Assembly (NCBI RefSeq): GCF_030272615.1
Contig: NC_081410.1
Location: 225,915,415-225,979,414 of the forward strand
DNA: 64,000 nucleotides
Reading direction: 5' to 3'
From: Cryptomeria japonica
Lineage: Eukaryota; Streptophyta; Pinopsida; Cupressales; Cupressaceae
The notes below the pieces were generated by a model. It searched no databases and had not been told where the DNA came from. It saw only the letters and a list, made by a program, of their open reading frames with translations. Below, piece after piece: positions 1-11,769 of this stretch. Position 1 is the first letter of the stretch. The number at the start of each line of letters is the position of its first letter. The position numbers and the translations under genes were made by a program.

Positions 1-1570
1 TTCTTTTGATCATCACTTGAATTTATGGATGTGATGGATTCTTGACATTGCATAGGGCTTATTGGTCATTTTCCTTTTTATTTAGTTTGTTCAACTCCAT
101 CTTTAATTCTAGCTTGTTTTTCCCAATCCTCAAGTGCCTCTTTCAACAATAGCTTCCACTACGAAATAGATAAGATGTCCCAAAGGGACACATTAGCGGG
201 GGACTCCTTTAACTATTCTACTATGTTCATTGATGCAAGAGATGGTACTTTAAAGTCTTTTATCTTATACCGATGGGTTTCCTTATGTCTTTGGAAATAT
301 TGCACCACTACAACAGGGTCAGGGGATTTTTGACAGGTTAGTTTGGTTTGCTGACTCTGGGGAATGAATTCTCCAGTAAATCTTTGATTTGAATGGGTAT
401 TGTAATTATTGTGCATCTTTTTATGTGGATGCAATAGTGTCCTCTTCTTCCATCTAAGATAAAAGCGCATAATCTAGAGCAATCTCTACCTCTTGTTCTA
501 GGGACCTGCCATACATTTGGGCTTTCAACATTGCATAATCTATACCGGGAGATGAATAACAATAATTTCTAGAATCTGAGGTGATGCCTTGGGCACACTA
601 ATCCACTACCTTCTATTGAAAATTTCCTCAAGGACAATTTTATAGCATATGTGCACCATTACATTGGAAGCACAATGCATTTGAAACATCTACAAAATTG
701 TTTTGCCTTGCTACCAGCTACATATTGTTATTTGGCACTACTATTTGTAATGGAGTCAAAATAGGAACAATTTGATCATAAGCCTACCCTTGGTTGTTTT
801 CCATAGTGTTGCCTTGATACTAGTTTTGTTGATTCAAAGGCCTCGATGCTTGATAATTTTGAAAAGGGGGCCTTATAGGTGTTTCTTGTTGTCACTTGAT
901 GTTGATTATTTCATTTGAAAAATCCAGAATAGATTTTTTATGCCATCCATCTTTGCAAGTAATGAAGATTGAACAACAACAAAAAATGTGCACACTTGGA
1001 TATATATGCATTGACTGGGGAGGTGTGGATGTGCTTATCATAGCATCTCCTTGTCCTTGGGCAATGGATTCCGAGAAGATGAGCATAGGTGGCCTTGGAG
1101 AGATTTTTTGGCATCGATTACACTATTTTTTGCCTATACTACAAACTAGAATGCCTAAGTTAATGAATACCCACCAAGTGACTGAATCATCATTGCAATA
1201 TCACAATAAAAATATTTCAAATAAAACACAAAATTCATATCACTCAGTAGGTGAGTAGTCACTAGTATTCTTTCTCAAGACTTTTGGAACCTCGTATTGA
1301 AATTAGAGGCTACCTCTTGCAAATCCCACTTGATATTTATCAGTTGATGCAATAGAGAAGAACTATTCCCTTTTTCAATGAGAACTACAAAGAAAATATT
1401 CTTGAGAGCATCCCAATCTCCAATGGAGTTAGGGGGTAAAGACCCATACCAATCAAGGGATTTTCCTTTAAAGGATGTCACCAGTATGCTTAATGCTACA
1501 TTTTTCTTTGTTACAAAATGCATTCTACATACAACAACAACATCTTGCAAATGTTTTATGGTCCAGTGTT
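1..1570 (-). pseudogene. Eroded Ty3/gypsy gag remnant
   Basis: Read on the minus strand, 1550-1275 encodes a capsid-like stretch (motif FKGKSLDWYGSLPPNSIGDW) typical of plant Ty3/gypsy Gag. Downstream, around 675-630, lies a zinc-knuckle-like segment (CFQCNGAHML, then NC after a stop), and 470-213 is a basic, Gln/Asn-rich tail. Several in-frame stops and frame changes separate these parts, so this is a dead fragment. No LTR, PBS or pol is visible, and the fragment runs off the left edge. On its right it ends where a plus-strand LINE fragment begins (about 1570-1578), so the LINE may have inserted into it. Family membership is clear from the Gag motifs; the lineage cannot be told. Confidence 0.7.
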
Positions 1571-1577
1571 GAGGATA

Positions 1578-3275
1578 AAAAGAGAATTCCTTTGATTGAC
1601 TAGAATGAGGTGTGCAAGCTGAAGAAATTAGGAGGCCTTGGGTTCCAGGACATAAGAACTTTTAATGAGGCGTTGTTGGCAAAGCAGGTGTGGAGAATTT
1701 TCTCTAATAAAATGGAATGGAATTCAATATTGCACAGTAATTACTTGTGTCAAGTTACCTCTTTCAAGGATTTCATTTATTTTTATTGTTTACCCTAAGG
1801 ATCCTATCTCTAGAACAGTATCATTAAGGTTAGAATTCTTGCTGCTAAAGGTGTTGGATGGAAGTTGGGTAATGGTTCTAGCATCTAATTTTGGGAGGAT
1901 TATTGAATTGGAAATGAGCCTCTTAGTCGTAACACTTCATTCAATCCCTTCAGAGAAAATTGCATTAGAAGATTTGGTCATAAGGTTGTGGATTATTGGA
2001 GGGAGGATTGTTGGGTTAATCCGGTTCAAATCAATTCAGAGTTACGCCCTCTTTAAATTATTCTAAACTCTGTCTATTTGGACCAGTTGGAGGACATGAT
2101 GGTATGGAAAGTTGATTCTACTGGTTTGTATTCGGTTTCCTTTTCCTTTGCTCTTCTTTCTCAGAATCATAATGCCTCAAGCCTTGTTTGGGACAAGGCC
2201 TACATTAAAAACCTTATCCCAAAACTTAATATCTTCACCTGGATTCTCCTCCAAAACAAGATCCTTACTACTGACAACTTATGCAAAATGGGTTTTTTCT
2301 TCTCAACATCTGTCTTCTCTGTATGGCCAATGTTGAATCTGTTTCCCATATTTTTATTGAATGCCCCTTTGGTCAGAAAATTTAGGGAATAATGCTTCAA
2401 CTTTGGGCTCTTTGTTGGGTTTTTCCATCTTCTATGTCAGATATGTTCCTTCAATGGAGAGCTCCTAGTCAAAATCAAGTAATCAAAAGACTTTGGTTTT
2501 ATACCCTTCCTCATCTAGTTTGGGGTATATGGAAAGAAAGGAACAAAAGGATATTAAGAGACTATGCCTTATCATTTGAGATTGTATTCCATTCAATCTA
2601 CAAAGATGTGAAGGAAAATTTCAATTGTCTTAACAGTTTCTAGGTGAAAAATGAGATTCAAATTTGCATTGACTATGATCGTAGTATTGCAAATGCTTTG
2701 AAAATTCAGTTGGATATTGCGAGATTTTTCAAGCCTATCAAAAAACCCCATGACGATAATTGTTGGCATGTGCCTCCTTTGGGTTGGGTTAAAATTAAAT
2801 TTGGTGGGGCGGTAAAGGGAAATCCGAGTCCAGTTGGGTGTGGGGGAGTAATTAGGGATTATAATGGCATTTGTATTTTGGAAATGGTGCTCCCCTTGGG
2901 TAGCCAGAAAAACCATGTTTCCAAAACCATTGGAGCCTACCAAGCTCTCTTGATTTCTAAATAGATAAATTATTCAAAGGTGTGCATAGAAGGCAATTCC
3001 AAAAAAATTATTCAATGTCTCAAAAAGGAAACTAATCCCTCATGGAACATTGCTAGCTAGATTGGTTTATCCCATAAAATTATTGACTCTTTTGAAAATT
3101 GTCACATTTCCCACATATTTAAGGAATTTAATAAAGTTGTGGAATATTTCACCAACTTTGGAGTTCAATTTTATGATAAAAGAATGTGGTCGAAAGGGGA
3201 CCAATTGGATGATGAAGTGAGGGGATTATTAATGCTAGATAGCCTAACTGACAGAGAACTTAACTTGCCATGATT
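1578..3275 (+). pseudogene. 5'-truncated LINE (non-LTR retrotransposon) ORF2 C-terminus
   Basis: Three homology blocks follow in the usual order for a plant LINE ORF2 C-terminus. At 1600-1750 there is the end of the reverse transcriptase/thumb (LGGLGFQDIRTFNEALLAKQ). At 2080-2640 there is a zf-RVT-like region (WDKAYIKNLIPKLNIFTW, then LVWGIWKERNKRI). At 2740-3270 there is an RNase H domain (GWVKIKFGGAVKGNPSPVGC, GGVIRDYNG). The RNase H keeps its fold motifs, but the first catalytic Asp appears replaced (KFGGA where KFDGA is usual). Frames shift and stops interrupt (for example at 1796-1798, 2641-2643 and 2962-2964). The endonuclease and most of the RT are missing, the normal result of 5' truncation on insertion. 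Not functional. Confidence 0.82.
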
Positions 3276-3428
3276 AATTTTGCCATGAGTGTATGTTGAC
3301 ATTTTTGTGCAAGGAACATGTCATAGGCTCCTCACATTAATTTACATTCTAGAGGCTTCTCCTCGCATGTTTTCTGGGTGCGATTGGGGTAATTTTATGT
3401 TCACCTTCAGTTTAGGGCCATTTCACAT

Positions 3429-6075
3429 TTGAAGAACTCCAGCGCTTCTATCAAGTACAGAATATTCCCTCTCCCTATGCACAGTGCTTATCACAATATG
3501 GGTGGGGATTTGAAATGGGTGGAGCCGATGGACTGCACTGAGTTGAAAAATAACAAAACCATATGGTGTATTATGGAGAAGGGTGGTTTTACCACCTATA
3601 TTGAAAAATTGCATGGCGTCAAAGCCAAGGTGATGAGAGGATTTGTCAAAAATTACAACAAGGGGACGATCACCCTTTTTGGAAGGGAAATTGTTGTTAA
3701 TGAAGACCTTATTGTAGAGGTTACTGGTCTTTCAACTGATGGAGTGAAGTTTTATAAAAACCAAAAATTCTCTAATAAGGCGGTCAAGATTTTTCTGAAA
3801 GAGGAGAAGGAGAAAAAAGACTTGGTGAGAGATGGGACAATAAGCTACAACACAGTGAAGATAAAGACTATCTAGGATGATGTCCTAAAAGTGATCATGG
3901 AGTACATTACCCTTGATGGGTGGTACACAAGAGCTTTCTCCTACCACTTTGTGCTCCTTAATCACTTTCAGCATAAGGTTAGAATCTCTTTCCCCTTCTT
4001 CCTTGTGTCCTAGTTGAATGCCAACATTGTAGAAAATAAGAAGGATCTTGTTAAAAACCATGTCATGCATGAAGGTTTAATCCTTCTAATTTTTTAACTT
4101 GCTAAGTCTCTACCACCTATGTTCTCCTCCCCCTCTGAGGTTAATCTTAATTTGGATGAGTCTCGGTCTTTGAGGGATAGTTACCATACTGACAGTGATG
4201 ATGATGAATTTTCTCATAGAGTGTCCCCTTCTAAGACTAAGGGTAAATCCCTTAATCATAAAATCCCAAAATCTAAAAAACCTTGTAACTCCAGCTCCCC
4301 TCCCCCTGTCCAAAATATTCACCCGGGCTCTAAGACTGGTGGTGTTTTGGTTGACTATCCTTTGGGTCAAGGAAAGCATCCCTCTCCTTCAGCTTTAATT
4401 TGTTATCAACCTAATATTAACACTGAGAGGCAACCTTCTTTTTTGAATACCCTTGACCCCTCTTCCCCTCTACTCAGTGCTAAGAAAGAGTTTGTATCTG
4501 ATGTCCTTTCCTTAGCCAGAGATGGGGTGGTGAATACTTTCAAAATTTTCAAATGGATCTTCCAATTGATCAAAGATAGCCAACTTAAACAAAGAGCAAA
4601 TAGCAATAACTTGGAGGTAATGAAAGAAAAAGTTAAGGATATGGGTAATGTGCATGTTTATGATGAGAACGGTCCCTGGTCTAAGAAAAAGAAGGCCTAT
4701 TGGAATGAGGGATCTTGAGAGAGGGGGTAAATCAGTGATCTACTAGTTGACTAATTTTCAAACTTAACTTTTAACCATCAGAAGCAAACACTTAAAACTG
4801 AAATGCAGAAACATGAAGCAAACAACCACAAGATCATAACACCGGATTTTTTTACGTGAAAACACAAATGAGAAAAATCATAGTGGGATTTGAACCCACA
4901 ATATTATTCCACTATGGCCACTATCAAAACAATATTACAAAATGAGAATGCACAGGCATTCAGGCACACTACCTAGAGCTCACTGCTCAATTACAATAAC
5001 CCAGAAGTCTACGATCCTCAGGGAAGTCTCACTGACTTACACAGTTGTTATAGTGATGGATTACAATGTATGAACTCTGAAATAGTATCTACTATGCTTG
5101 GATGAGTTCCGGTCAATTGCAAAAACACAAATTGGATCACCTTCTATGTTCTGCTATTTTGTCTTGTACATTGTCTTAGTCAGCTACCAGATCAAGAATG
5201 CGCACGTGAAACTGTGCCAAAATGGATTCTCTATCACCTCTCACTTGCATACATTCACACCATACATCAAAAATATTGTCCACACCAAACTTATATATTG
5301 GTAACCACAAAATAGGTTATACATCATGTTGGCTTGAAGATGTATCGTGTAGATACATGTCGGCTTGACCGGATCCAAAAAGATAAATACAGATCACCAA
5401 AATGATAATAAAATAATATACCTAAGTCGGCCCAATCAACAAGAACATGATTCAATGCACCACAATCATCGAAAAGCATCCAAACCCAAAAATGATATGT
5501 TCTTCCTGAAATACCGATCAACACGCTACTGGTTAACAACTACTTCCAGATAAGAAAAATTACGATCGCCAAATCGGATCTCCAAGAAGAGTTGTCATCA
5601 ATGACAACCCTAAACTGATAATCCACTGGAAACCACCAGAAGTTACTGGAGACCATCGGGTGAGTGTCAATTTCCAACAAGGCCTCTATTATCAATTTCC
5701 TAAAGACAACTATGGACGCCTTTGATAATTTCAAAAAATACTATGAAGCTAGGATGATGACCCAAGAAGAATAGATTGGGAAAATAAAGGATTCCATCAA
5801 AGATGTTGTTAAAAATAGTCATGGTGTGATTGGTACCACAGTTGAGAGATTTAATAATATGATTAGTAGTCTTGAAGAACAATTTTAGTTGAAAGACATT
5901 GTGGATGTGGACACCAATAATGATCAGGATATCTAGCCCCAACAAAAGAATGAGAGGCACTTTGAAGAGAAAGGCAGTGGGACCTCCTCCTGATTTTCAG
6001 AAGCTAAAGAATATCACCAACACAATGATTGATATTGAAAATGAAATGGCACAGTCAATGAAGTTGTTGGACTAG
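3429..6075 (+). pseudogene. Broken unknown ORF, conserved-looking, transposon-associated
   Basis: I do not recognise this protein securely. One continuous frame from 3429 runs to 4718 with three in-frame stops (TAG 3873, TAG 4011, TAA 4095). The first part (GTITLFGREIVVNEDLIVEV, then EYITLDGWYTRAFSYHFVLL) has the look of 'putative plant transposon protein' domains. A Ser/Pro-rich linker (about 4120-4480) and a basic end (WSKKKKAYWN) follow. After an apparent ~1 kb insertion, the coding character resumes at 5712 (DAFDNFKKYYEARMMTQEE), with stops at 5772, 5886 and 5934, then shifts frame near 5950 and ends at 6073-6075 (PPPDFQKLKNITNTM). Its predicted helices suggest a coiled-coil tail. It lies directly downstream of the LINE RNase H on the same strand. 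It could be an extra LINE ORF or an independent relic. Dead in this copy. Confidence 0.5.
4717..5692. mobile_element. Possible small LTR-like insertion splitting the unknown ORF
   Basis: Coding character stops at 4718 and resumes near 5700. The intervening ~1 kb starts with TGAGAGAGGGGGTAAATCAG and ends ...TTCCAACA, giving TG...CA termini. It contains sequence of a type common in plant LTR elements (a block around 4840-4920 and GTTGTCATCAATGACAAC near 5591). No target-site duplication is evident and no coding frame is present. It could be a solo LTR, a TRIM/LARD or an ancient intron-like spacer. The boundaries are approximate. Confidence 0.35.
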
Positions 6076-7138
6076 AACTGGCATTTTGTTGCCTCTTCGT
6101 CGGGTTTGTTGTTGCTGGAGTTTTTGTTCTCTGGTTTTCTCTATTGTGTTCAAGCTTCTATTGTTTTTGTTTGTTTTTTTGTTTTCCCCCTATCTTTTAT
6201 GAATCTTTATGTATATCTTATGGGAAAGTTTGGTCTTTTGTGGTCTATTTTTGTCTTAATGCCTTGTTCAGTCTAAACTACTCTATATTATGTTGTTCAA
6301 GAGTTTCGGGTCCCTTACAAATCTATTTTTACCTTAATCAAAAATATCTTGTGAATGTTATGTAGGGGTTTTTCCCTCCTCACCAATAAATTTAAGAAAA
6401 TATTTTAGAGCAGAGGTGGGAATAGGATCCCATTGGTCAATCGGAGCTCAAGGAATCAAAGGATTACCACATTATTAGTTAACAAAATTCTGGGGTTGTT
6501 CCTAGAGGGCTATTTGACCTTGTAATTGGGTCAGACATCAAGTCACACCTGAGGTAGTGGATCTCGGCCAGGAGATGTTCACCAATGGAGTAAGCAATAA
6601 AATTAGATTGTGAGCAGCTTCTAACCTAGTGACTAGTCTATGGCTCATACACCTACTTACATTGAGAGCATTATCGCATCAAGCATGCCAGAAAAAGAAT
6701 TATTGATCCTAAATATTTGTCAAGAAAGGTAACAGATCATATGGGAAGTTTAGTGACTAGGGGACTAATTTTATTCCTCTAAACAACCTCCAAGATTTTA
6801 GAACTCATCTCTTCGTTCTTTTTTTTTGAGGTAAAGGGGTGACAAGGGAAATAGGAAAATAACATCTATAACTAAGTCGATAAGCTAAAACATTTGCAAT
6901 AACTAAAATATTTCAAGAGCAAATATTAAATATAGCATTTTTAATATAAGAATATAATACCTTTACCTCTTCATTGTTAGAAAGAGAACATAGATTACAA
7001 GGTCATGTAAACACAGGGTTAAATATTCAAATCTTTCTGTGAGGACATTTATTAAGGCTTGGTTGAAATGCTTATTTTCTAATTACGCCAGATGAAATCA
7101 TTGAGGGGATTGGTAGTTCATCAAACTGGCATGATATG
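6076..7138. other. No gene seen; possible 3' UTR of the relic upstream
   Basis: The first 330 bases are T-rich and resemble a 3' untranslated region (pyrimidine-rich, then AATAAA near 6386). The rest, to the copia element, shows no coding frame, repeat or RNA gene that I can support. Confidence 0.5.
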
Positions 7139-7650
7139 TGAAAGGAAATAAAAGAGCAAGGAAAGGAAAATTAATCCAAGAAAGTTTATGATGAAGTAAT
7201 TGTTACCAAGAGAAAAGCAATAAACATGGAGCATCACCCAAATGTGAAGGAGGCACAAGAACTTTTGAAAGGGGAAAAGCAAAGAAAAACCCCTTGTGAT
7301 ATTATGAATGAGGCAATGCCTAAAAATGAGAGAGAGAGAGAGAGCAAGAAGCTCTTTACAATATTGTCATTAAGAAGAAATGAGAGAGGAGGCATCTCTT
7401 AAATAGAGATGACGAGAGGAGTTACAAAGTAACTCCCAAATCTATGAATGCCACCATTCATAAAATGTGTGTGCCATGTGTCCACATCCTCTTATGGAGG
7501 AAATCTAATATTCCTTAATAAAGGAAAATAAAAGAAATGACTTGTCCTCACACATGTAATAGAGGACAAATTACATGTAGGAATTCCAAAGGAATATCCT
7601 AAACTAAATAAAAATAAACCTAAGCTAAGTAAAGATTAAATATTCTAACA
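7139..7650 (-). repeat. 3' LTR of the copia element
   Basis: 512 bp, begins TG and ends CA (in plus-strand view TGAAAGGAAATA...TTCTAACA). It is matched by the 5' LTR at 14055-14569 with four substitutions and one 3-bp gap. It contains a (GA)n run near 7329-7344. The flanking ATATG is the left target duplication. Confidence 0.97.
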
Positions 7651-7660
7651 CCCCCCCTTA
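7651..7660 (-). promoter_or_regulatory. Polypurine tract
   Basis: The minus strand reads TAAGGGGGGG immediately before the 3' LTR. The pol stop codon (TAA, 7660-7658) overlaps it, so the coding region runs right up to the priming site for plus-strand DNA. Confidence 0.9.
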
Positions 7661-10600
7661 AGCTTTACTTGGGGAGCTTACATCAAACCCTTCAATGGGT
7701 TGTAATCCAAGATTTTTACAATGAAATTGGAATTTTTCTTTACAAAGTGGCTTGGTCAAAATATCTGCAACTTGGTCTTCCCCCTTGCAATAGAGGAGTG
7801 AAACTTGCTTGTCTTCAATTTGTTCTCTAATAAAGTGGTGTTGGAGAGCAATGTGTTTTGTCCTTGCATGGAAAACTAGATTTTTAGCCAAGGCAATGGC
7901 ACTTTGGTTGTCACAATACAATGGAGTTGGTTCGTGTTGAGGTAGACCCAAATCTTCAAGTAGTCTTCTAAGCCACAAGACTTCTTTGGAAGCATTAGTG
8001 CATCCTTTGTACTCAGCTTCAGTGGATCCAAGAGAGGTAGATTGTTGCTTTTTACTATTCCAAGAAATTGCTCCTGAACCAACAAAAAAGCAATAACCAC
8101 AAGTAGATTTCCCATCATTGGGATCTCCACCTAGATCGGAATCAGTAAAAGCTTTTAAAGTAAAATCAGAATTTGCATCATAAAACAAACCTACATTAAT
8201 TGTTCCTTTAATATATCTTAAAATTCTTTTAGCAACTTTAAAGTGTGTTTGTTGAGGTTTAGACATGAATCTAGAAACCAAACCAACACTATAAGCAATA
8301 TCTGGCCTAGTAAGAGTTAAATAGTTCAAACTTCCAACTAATTGTCTATACAAGGTAGGATCAACAAGAGGAGTTTGCATATCAAGCATTAACTTAGTGC
8401 CTAATTCAATAGGAATTGAAACATGATGAGCATCATTCATTTTAAACTTATCTATGAGATCTTGAGCATATTTACTTTGAGATAAGAAAATTCCTTTAGA
8501 GGTTTGCCAAATTTGCATTCCTAAGAAATAATGTAAAAGACCTAAATCAGTCATTTGAAATTTTTGATTAAGTTGAAACTTAATATCAGAAATCAAATTA
8601 TTGGAACTTGAAGTAAGAATCAAATCATCTACATACAAGATAATAATTATAATATCATCTTCACTATGTTTAATATACAAGTTAGGATCATTTTTACTTC
8701 TTATAAAGCCTTGAGAAAGAAATAATTCATTAATCTTTGAATACCACTCCCTAGGAGATTGCTTTAATCCATAAATTGATTTCTTTAATTTACAAACTAA
8801 GTGTGCATTACCTTCTTTAATAAAACCATGAGGTTGAGACATATAAATTTCCTCATGTAAATCACCATTAAGAAAAGCACTTTTAACATCCATTTGGTGA
8901 ATAGGCCAATTCATTCTAGAAGCTAAAGCAAGCACAAGTTTAATTGTAGGCATTTTAGCAACAGGAGCAAAAGTTTCAGTATAATCTAAGCCTTCAATTT
9001 GAGAAAAACCTCTAGCAACTAATCTAGCTTTAAATTTACTAACTTGATTATTAGCATTCAATTTAGTTTTATAAAGCCACTTGCAAGAAACAAGATTTTT
9101 ACCATGAGGCAAGGAAACTAAATCCCAAGTTTGGTTAGAAGTTAAAGTATCATATTCTTCCTTCATTGCTTTTTGCCAATGTGGTTGATTTTTAGCTTGA
9201 TCAAATGTTTTAGGATCATTAGAATTCATAATAGTAGTCATTAAAGCATAATTACAATAATTAACTCTCCTAGCTTGAAGTTTATCCATTCTAGCTAAGT
9301 ATTCATCACTATCTTGAATTAAAGATTTAAACCATTTAGGTCTTCTTTTAGAAGTAATGGATTCGTCACTAGAAGAAGAGTCATGAGGAGTAGAGTTATT
9401 ATTATCATCATCACTATCACTAGAAGGAATAGAAAGAGATGCATTAGGAGTAGGGTTAAGAGAAGGAGGTTGGTCCTCCACAAGCACAACTTTGGTTTGA
9501 CCAAGTTCATCATCCTCCACTTTAGAACAATCATGAATGCCTTTTTCTGCAATACAAACATCTCTTGCAACTTTTACCTTGTTAGTAATAGGATTGTAAA
9601 CTCTATAACCTTTAGTATTTTCATCATAACCAACAAAAATAAAAGGAGAAGATTTAGCATCTAATTTTTTCCTTTTCTCCTTAGGTTTGTGAACATAAGC
9701 TATGGAACCAAAAATTCTTAAATTCTGCAAATTAGGCTTTCTACCAGACCAAGCTTCTCCAGGAGTTTTATCCTTTAAGGCTTTGGTAGGTGTTCTATTA
9801 ATTAAATATGTTGCACAAGCCATAGCTTCAGCCCAAAACTTGTAATCCATATTTTTAGCATGCAATAAACATCTAGCCATTTCAACAATTGTCCTATGCT
9901 TCCGTTCTGCCACACCATTTTGTTGTGGTGTATAAGGAACGGTAAGCTCATGTTTAATTCCAAAAGATTTCAAATAAGCATTAAATGCATTATTGACATA
10001 TTCTCTTCCATTGTCAGTACGAAGAATCTTAATTTTAGAATCAGATTGCCTTTCTACAAACATATGAAATTCAATAAACACATCAAGCACTTGATCCTTA
10101 CTATGAAGGAAATATATCCATGTTCTCCTTGGAAAATCATCAACAAAGGTAAGTGCATACCTTGAACCTTGGATGGAGGGATTCTCCATGGGACCCAAGA
10201 GATCACTATGAACGAGGTGCAATTTAGTGTATGCCCTCCAAGATTGACCATGAGGAAAGGGTTCCCTATGCATCTTACCACTCATGCAACCATTGCAAAC
10301 AATTTGAGAAGGAACAATAGTAGGCAATCCATCAACCATATTTGCTTTTTGCATTAGTGAAATATAATCAGAATTGAGATGGCCAAGTCTTTCATGCCAT
10401 ATAGTAAAATCAACAGTAGTAAGCAAAGAATACTTTGGAGGAGCAAATTCATAGAACTTGAATAAGTTATCACTATCCATTTTAGCAGTAGCAATAACAT
10501 GATTAGTGTTTGGATCAATGATATAACATATGCCCCTATAAAAGTTGATCTTATAATCTTGACAAAGTTTAGGAACTGAAATCAAATTTGATTTTAATTC

Positions 10601-11230
10601 AGGAACAAAAAGAACATCATGTAATTTCCCATTAGGAACATTCACATCACCAATAGCTTCAACTTTACAACTATGATTATTAGCTAATTGAACAGGAATA
10701 TTAGAAGTATCGGGATGCAAAGATTCAAAACATTCTTTATGAGAAGTAACATGTTGAGATGCACCAGAATCAATAATCCACTCAAGTGGTTGAGAAACAT
10801 TATAAGTACATGTAAATGCATGACGAGATGAATTTCCATTATTATTACCTTTCTTATAATGAGGTTTATGTTGATTATTTTGATTATTTTGATTCATGGG
10901 CTTTTTACCATTTTGTTTCTTAAAACAATTATTAGTAATATGTCCATCTTTCCCACAATATGTGCAATGGGGTCTTGTTTGAGAATTATTCCTTTGATTA
11001 TTGTACGTATTATTATGATTATTATTATGAGAATATTTATGATAGGATTTAGAATGAGACTGATAATTAGAAGATTTGTGATTATTATTATGATTATTAT
11101 TATGATTATGATTATGTTTATTATTATTGGATCTAAAATTATTATTATGATTTTGATTTTTAGACATAAAAGCATGTTCACTACTTTTAAGAGTACCAAA
11201 TTGAATTAATTTAGCTTCCTCTTGACGCAA
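7658..11230 (-). CDS. Copia Gag C-terminus/protease/integrase/RT/RNase H polyprotein
   Basis: An open frame of 1190 codons. Residues 20-85 are a His/Asn-rich low-complexity part of Gag, followed by a zinc knuckle (CTYCGKDGHITNNC, CX2CX4HX4C) near residue 90. The aspartic protease has DSGA near residue 155. The integrase has an HHCC finger (WHERLGHLN...CNGC) and DDE residues seen in HSDLLGP, RTDNGREY and QQNGVAERKHR. Reverse transcriptase follows (residues about 700-900) with YVDDL. The copia RNase H starts at AFTDSD and ends near ADILTKPL. All catalytic motifs are present and no stop interrupts them, so the enzymes could still work. The natural start lies upstream in gag: the listed ATG is internal and the true reading frame continues above 11230 (LPRQFQQFITNIHAQLAIPS). 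Confidence 0.95.
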   Translation of the reverse strand: MRQEEAKLIQFGTLKSSEHAFMSKNQNHNNNFRSNNNKHNHNHNNNHNNNHKSSNYQSHSKSYHKYSHNNNHNNTYNNQRNNSQTRPHCTYCGKDGHITNNCFKKQNGKKPMNQNNQNNQHKPHYKKGNNNGNSSRHAFTCTYNVSQPLEWIIDSGASQHVTSHKECFESLHPDTSNIPVQLANNHSCKVEAIGDVNVPNGKLHDVLFVPELKSNLISVPKLCQDYKINFYRGICYIIDPNTNHVIATAKMDSDNLFKFYEFAPPKYSLLTTVDFTIWHERLGHLNSDYISLMQKANMVDGLPTIVPSQIVCNGCMSGKMHREPFPHGQSWRAYTKLHLVHSDLLGPMENPSIQGSRYALTFVDDFPRRTWIYFLHSKDQVLDVFIEFHMFVERQSDSKIKILRTDNGREYVNNAFNAYLKSFGIKHELTVPYTPQQNGVAERKHRTIVEMARCLLHAKNMDYKFWAEAMACATYLINRTPTKALKDKTPGEAWSGRKPNLQNLRIFGSIAYVHKPKEKRKKLDAKSSPFIFVGYDENTKGYRVYNPITNKVKVARDVCIAEKGIHDCSKVEDDELGQTKVVLVEDQPPSLNPTPNASLSIPSSDSDDDNNNSTPHDSSSSDESITSKRRPKWFKSLIQDSDEYLARMDKLQARRVNYCNYALMTTIMNSNDPKTFDQAKNQPHWQKAMKEEYDTLTSNQTWDLVSLPHGKNLVSCKWLYKTKLNANNQVSKFKARLVARGFSQIEGLDYTETFAPVAKMPTIKLVLALASRMNWPIHQMDVKSAFLNGDLHEEIYMSQPHGFIKEGNAHLVCKLKKSIYGLKQSPREWYSKINELFLSQGFIRSKNDPNLYIKHSEDDIIIIILYVDDLILTSSSNNLISDIKFQLNQKFQMTDLGLLHYFLGMQIWQTSKGIFLSQSKYAQDLIDKFKMNDAHHVSIPIELGTKLMLDMQTPLVDPTLYRQLVGSLNYLTLTRPDIAYSVGLVSRFMSKPQQTHFKVAKRILRYIKGTINVGLFYDANSDFTLKAFTDSDLGGDPNDGKSTCGYCFFVGSGAISWNSKKQQSTSLGSTEAEYKGCTNASKEVLWLRRLLEDLGLPQHEPTPLYCDNQSAIALAKNLVFHARTKHIALQHHFIREQIEDKQVSLLYCKGEDQVADILTKPLCKEKFQFHCKNLGLQPIEGFDVSSPSKA

Positions 11231-11769
11231 TAAATTACGAAAAATATCATATGTTAATTGAGTAGCTAAGCTAGGAATAGCAAGTTGAGCATGAATATTC
11301 GTAATAAATTGTTGAAATTGACGAGGAAGACATTTTTAAGAATAAGATGAATTAAACGTAAATCAGCTAGAGTAACTCCTAAACCAGTTAATTAACTATT
11401 AACAGAATCAAACTTTAATAAGAATTCATCCATAGTTTTAAAATCCGTATACCTTAGATCTTCAAGTTGATCTTGAAGTTGAATTTTTCGAGATTCATTT
11501 GAGCTATCATAAGTAGTTTTTAAAATTTCCCAATTTCCAATTAAAACATACAAATCAGGAACCATTGAAATACCAATTAAACCAAGTGCTTCCTCATTTT
11601 GAGCCTTCCATCTATCTAGGTCGGCTTGAGGAGCAGATGTAGCGGGTTCAAAGGTTTTATCAGTCGCAACATCCAAAAGGTGTTTGAAACGAAAAATAAA
11701 CGAGATATGTTTTTTCCAAGAATGATAATTGGAACTATTTAATTTAATTTCCGGAATTAATGTAGACAT
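11231..11769 (-). pseudogene. Copia gag N-terminus, broken
   Basis: The ATG at 11769-11767 opens a 125-codon Gag head (KLNSSNYHSWKKHISFIFRF, typical of copia UBN2-type Gag). It ends at a premature TAA (about 11394-11392, after SVNS). Gag-like sequence continues in the same frame (LTGLGVTLADLRLIHLIL), then moves to the pol frame by an extra two bases near 11332 (an A-rich stretch) and joins the 1190-codon frame without another stop. So one nonsense change and one frameshift separate an otherwise intact gag-pol. With LTRs under 1% apart, these lesions are recent or arose during replication. Confidence 0.88.

Noticed and set aside
4886-4905. GGGATTTGAACCCA as the T-arm of a tRNA gene on the minus strand
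   Set aside because: A B-box-like word only; the A-box-like word is too close and no cloverleaf can be formed.
10859-11209. Open frames on both strands (116 and 101 codons, Ile/Met-rich)
   Set aside because: Shadows of the His/Asn-rich part of copia Gag in other frames.
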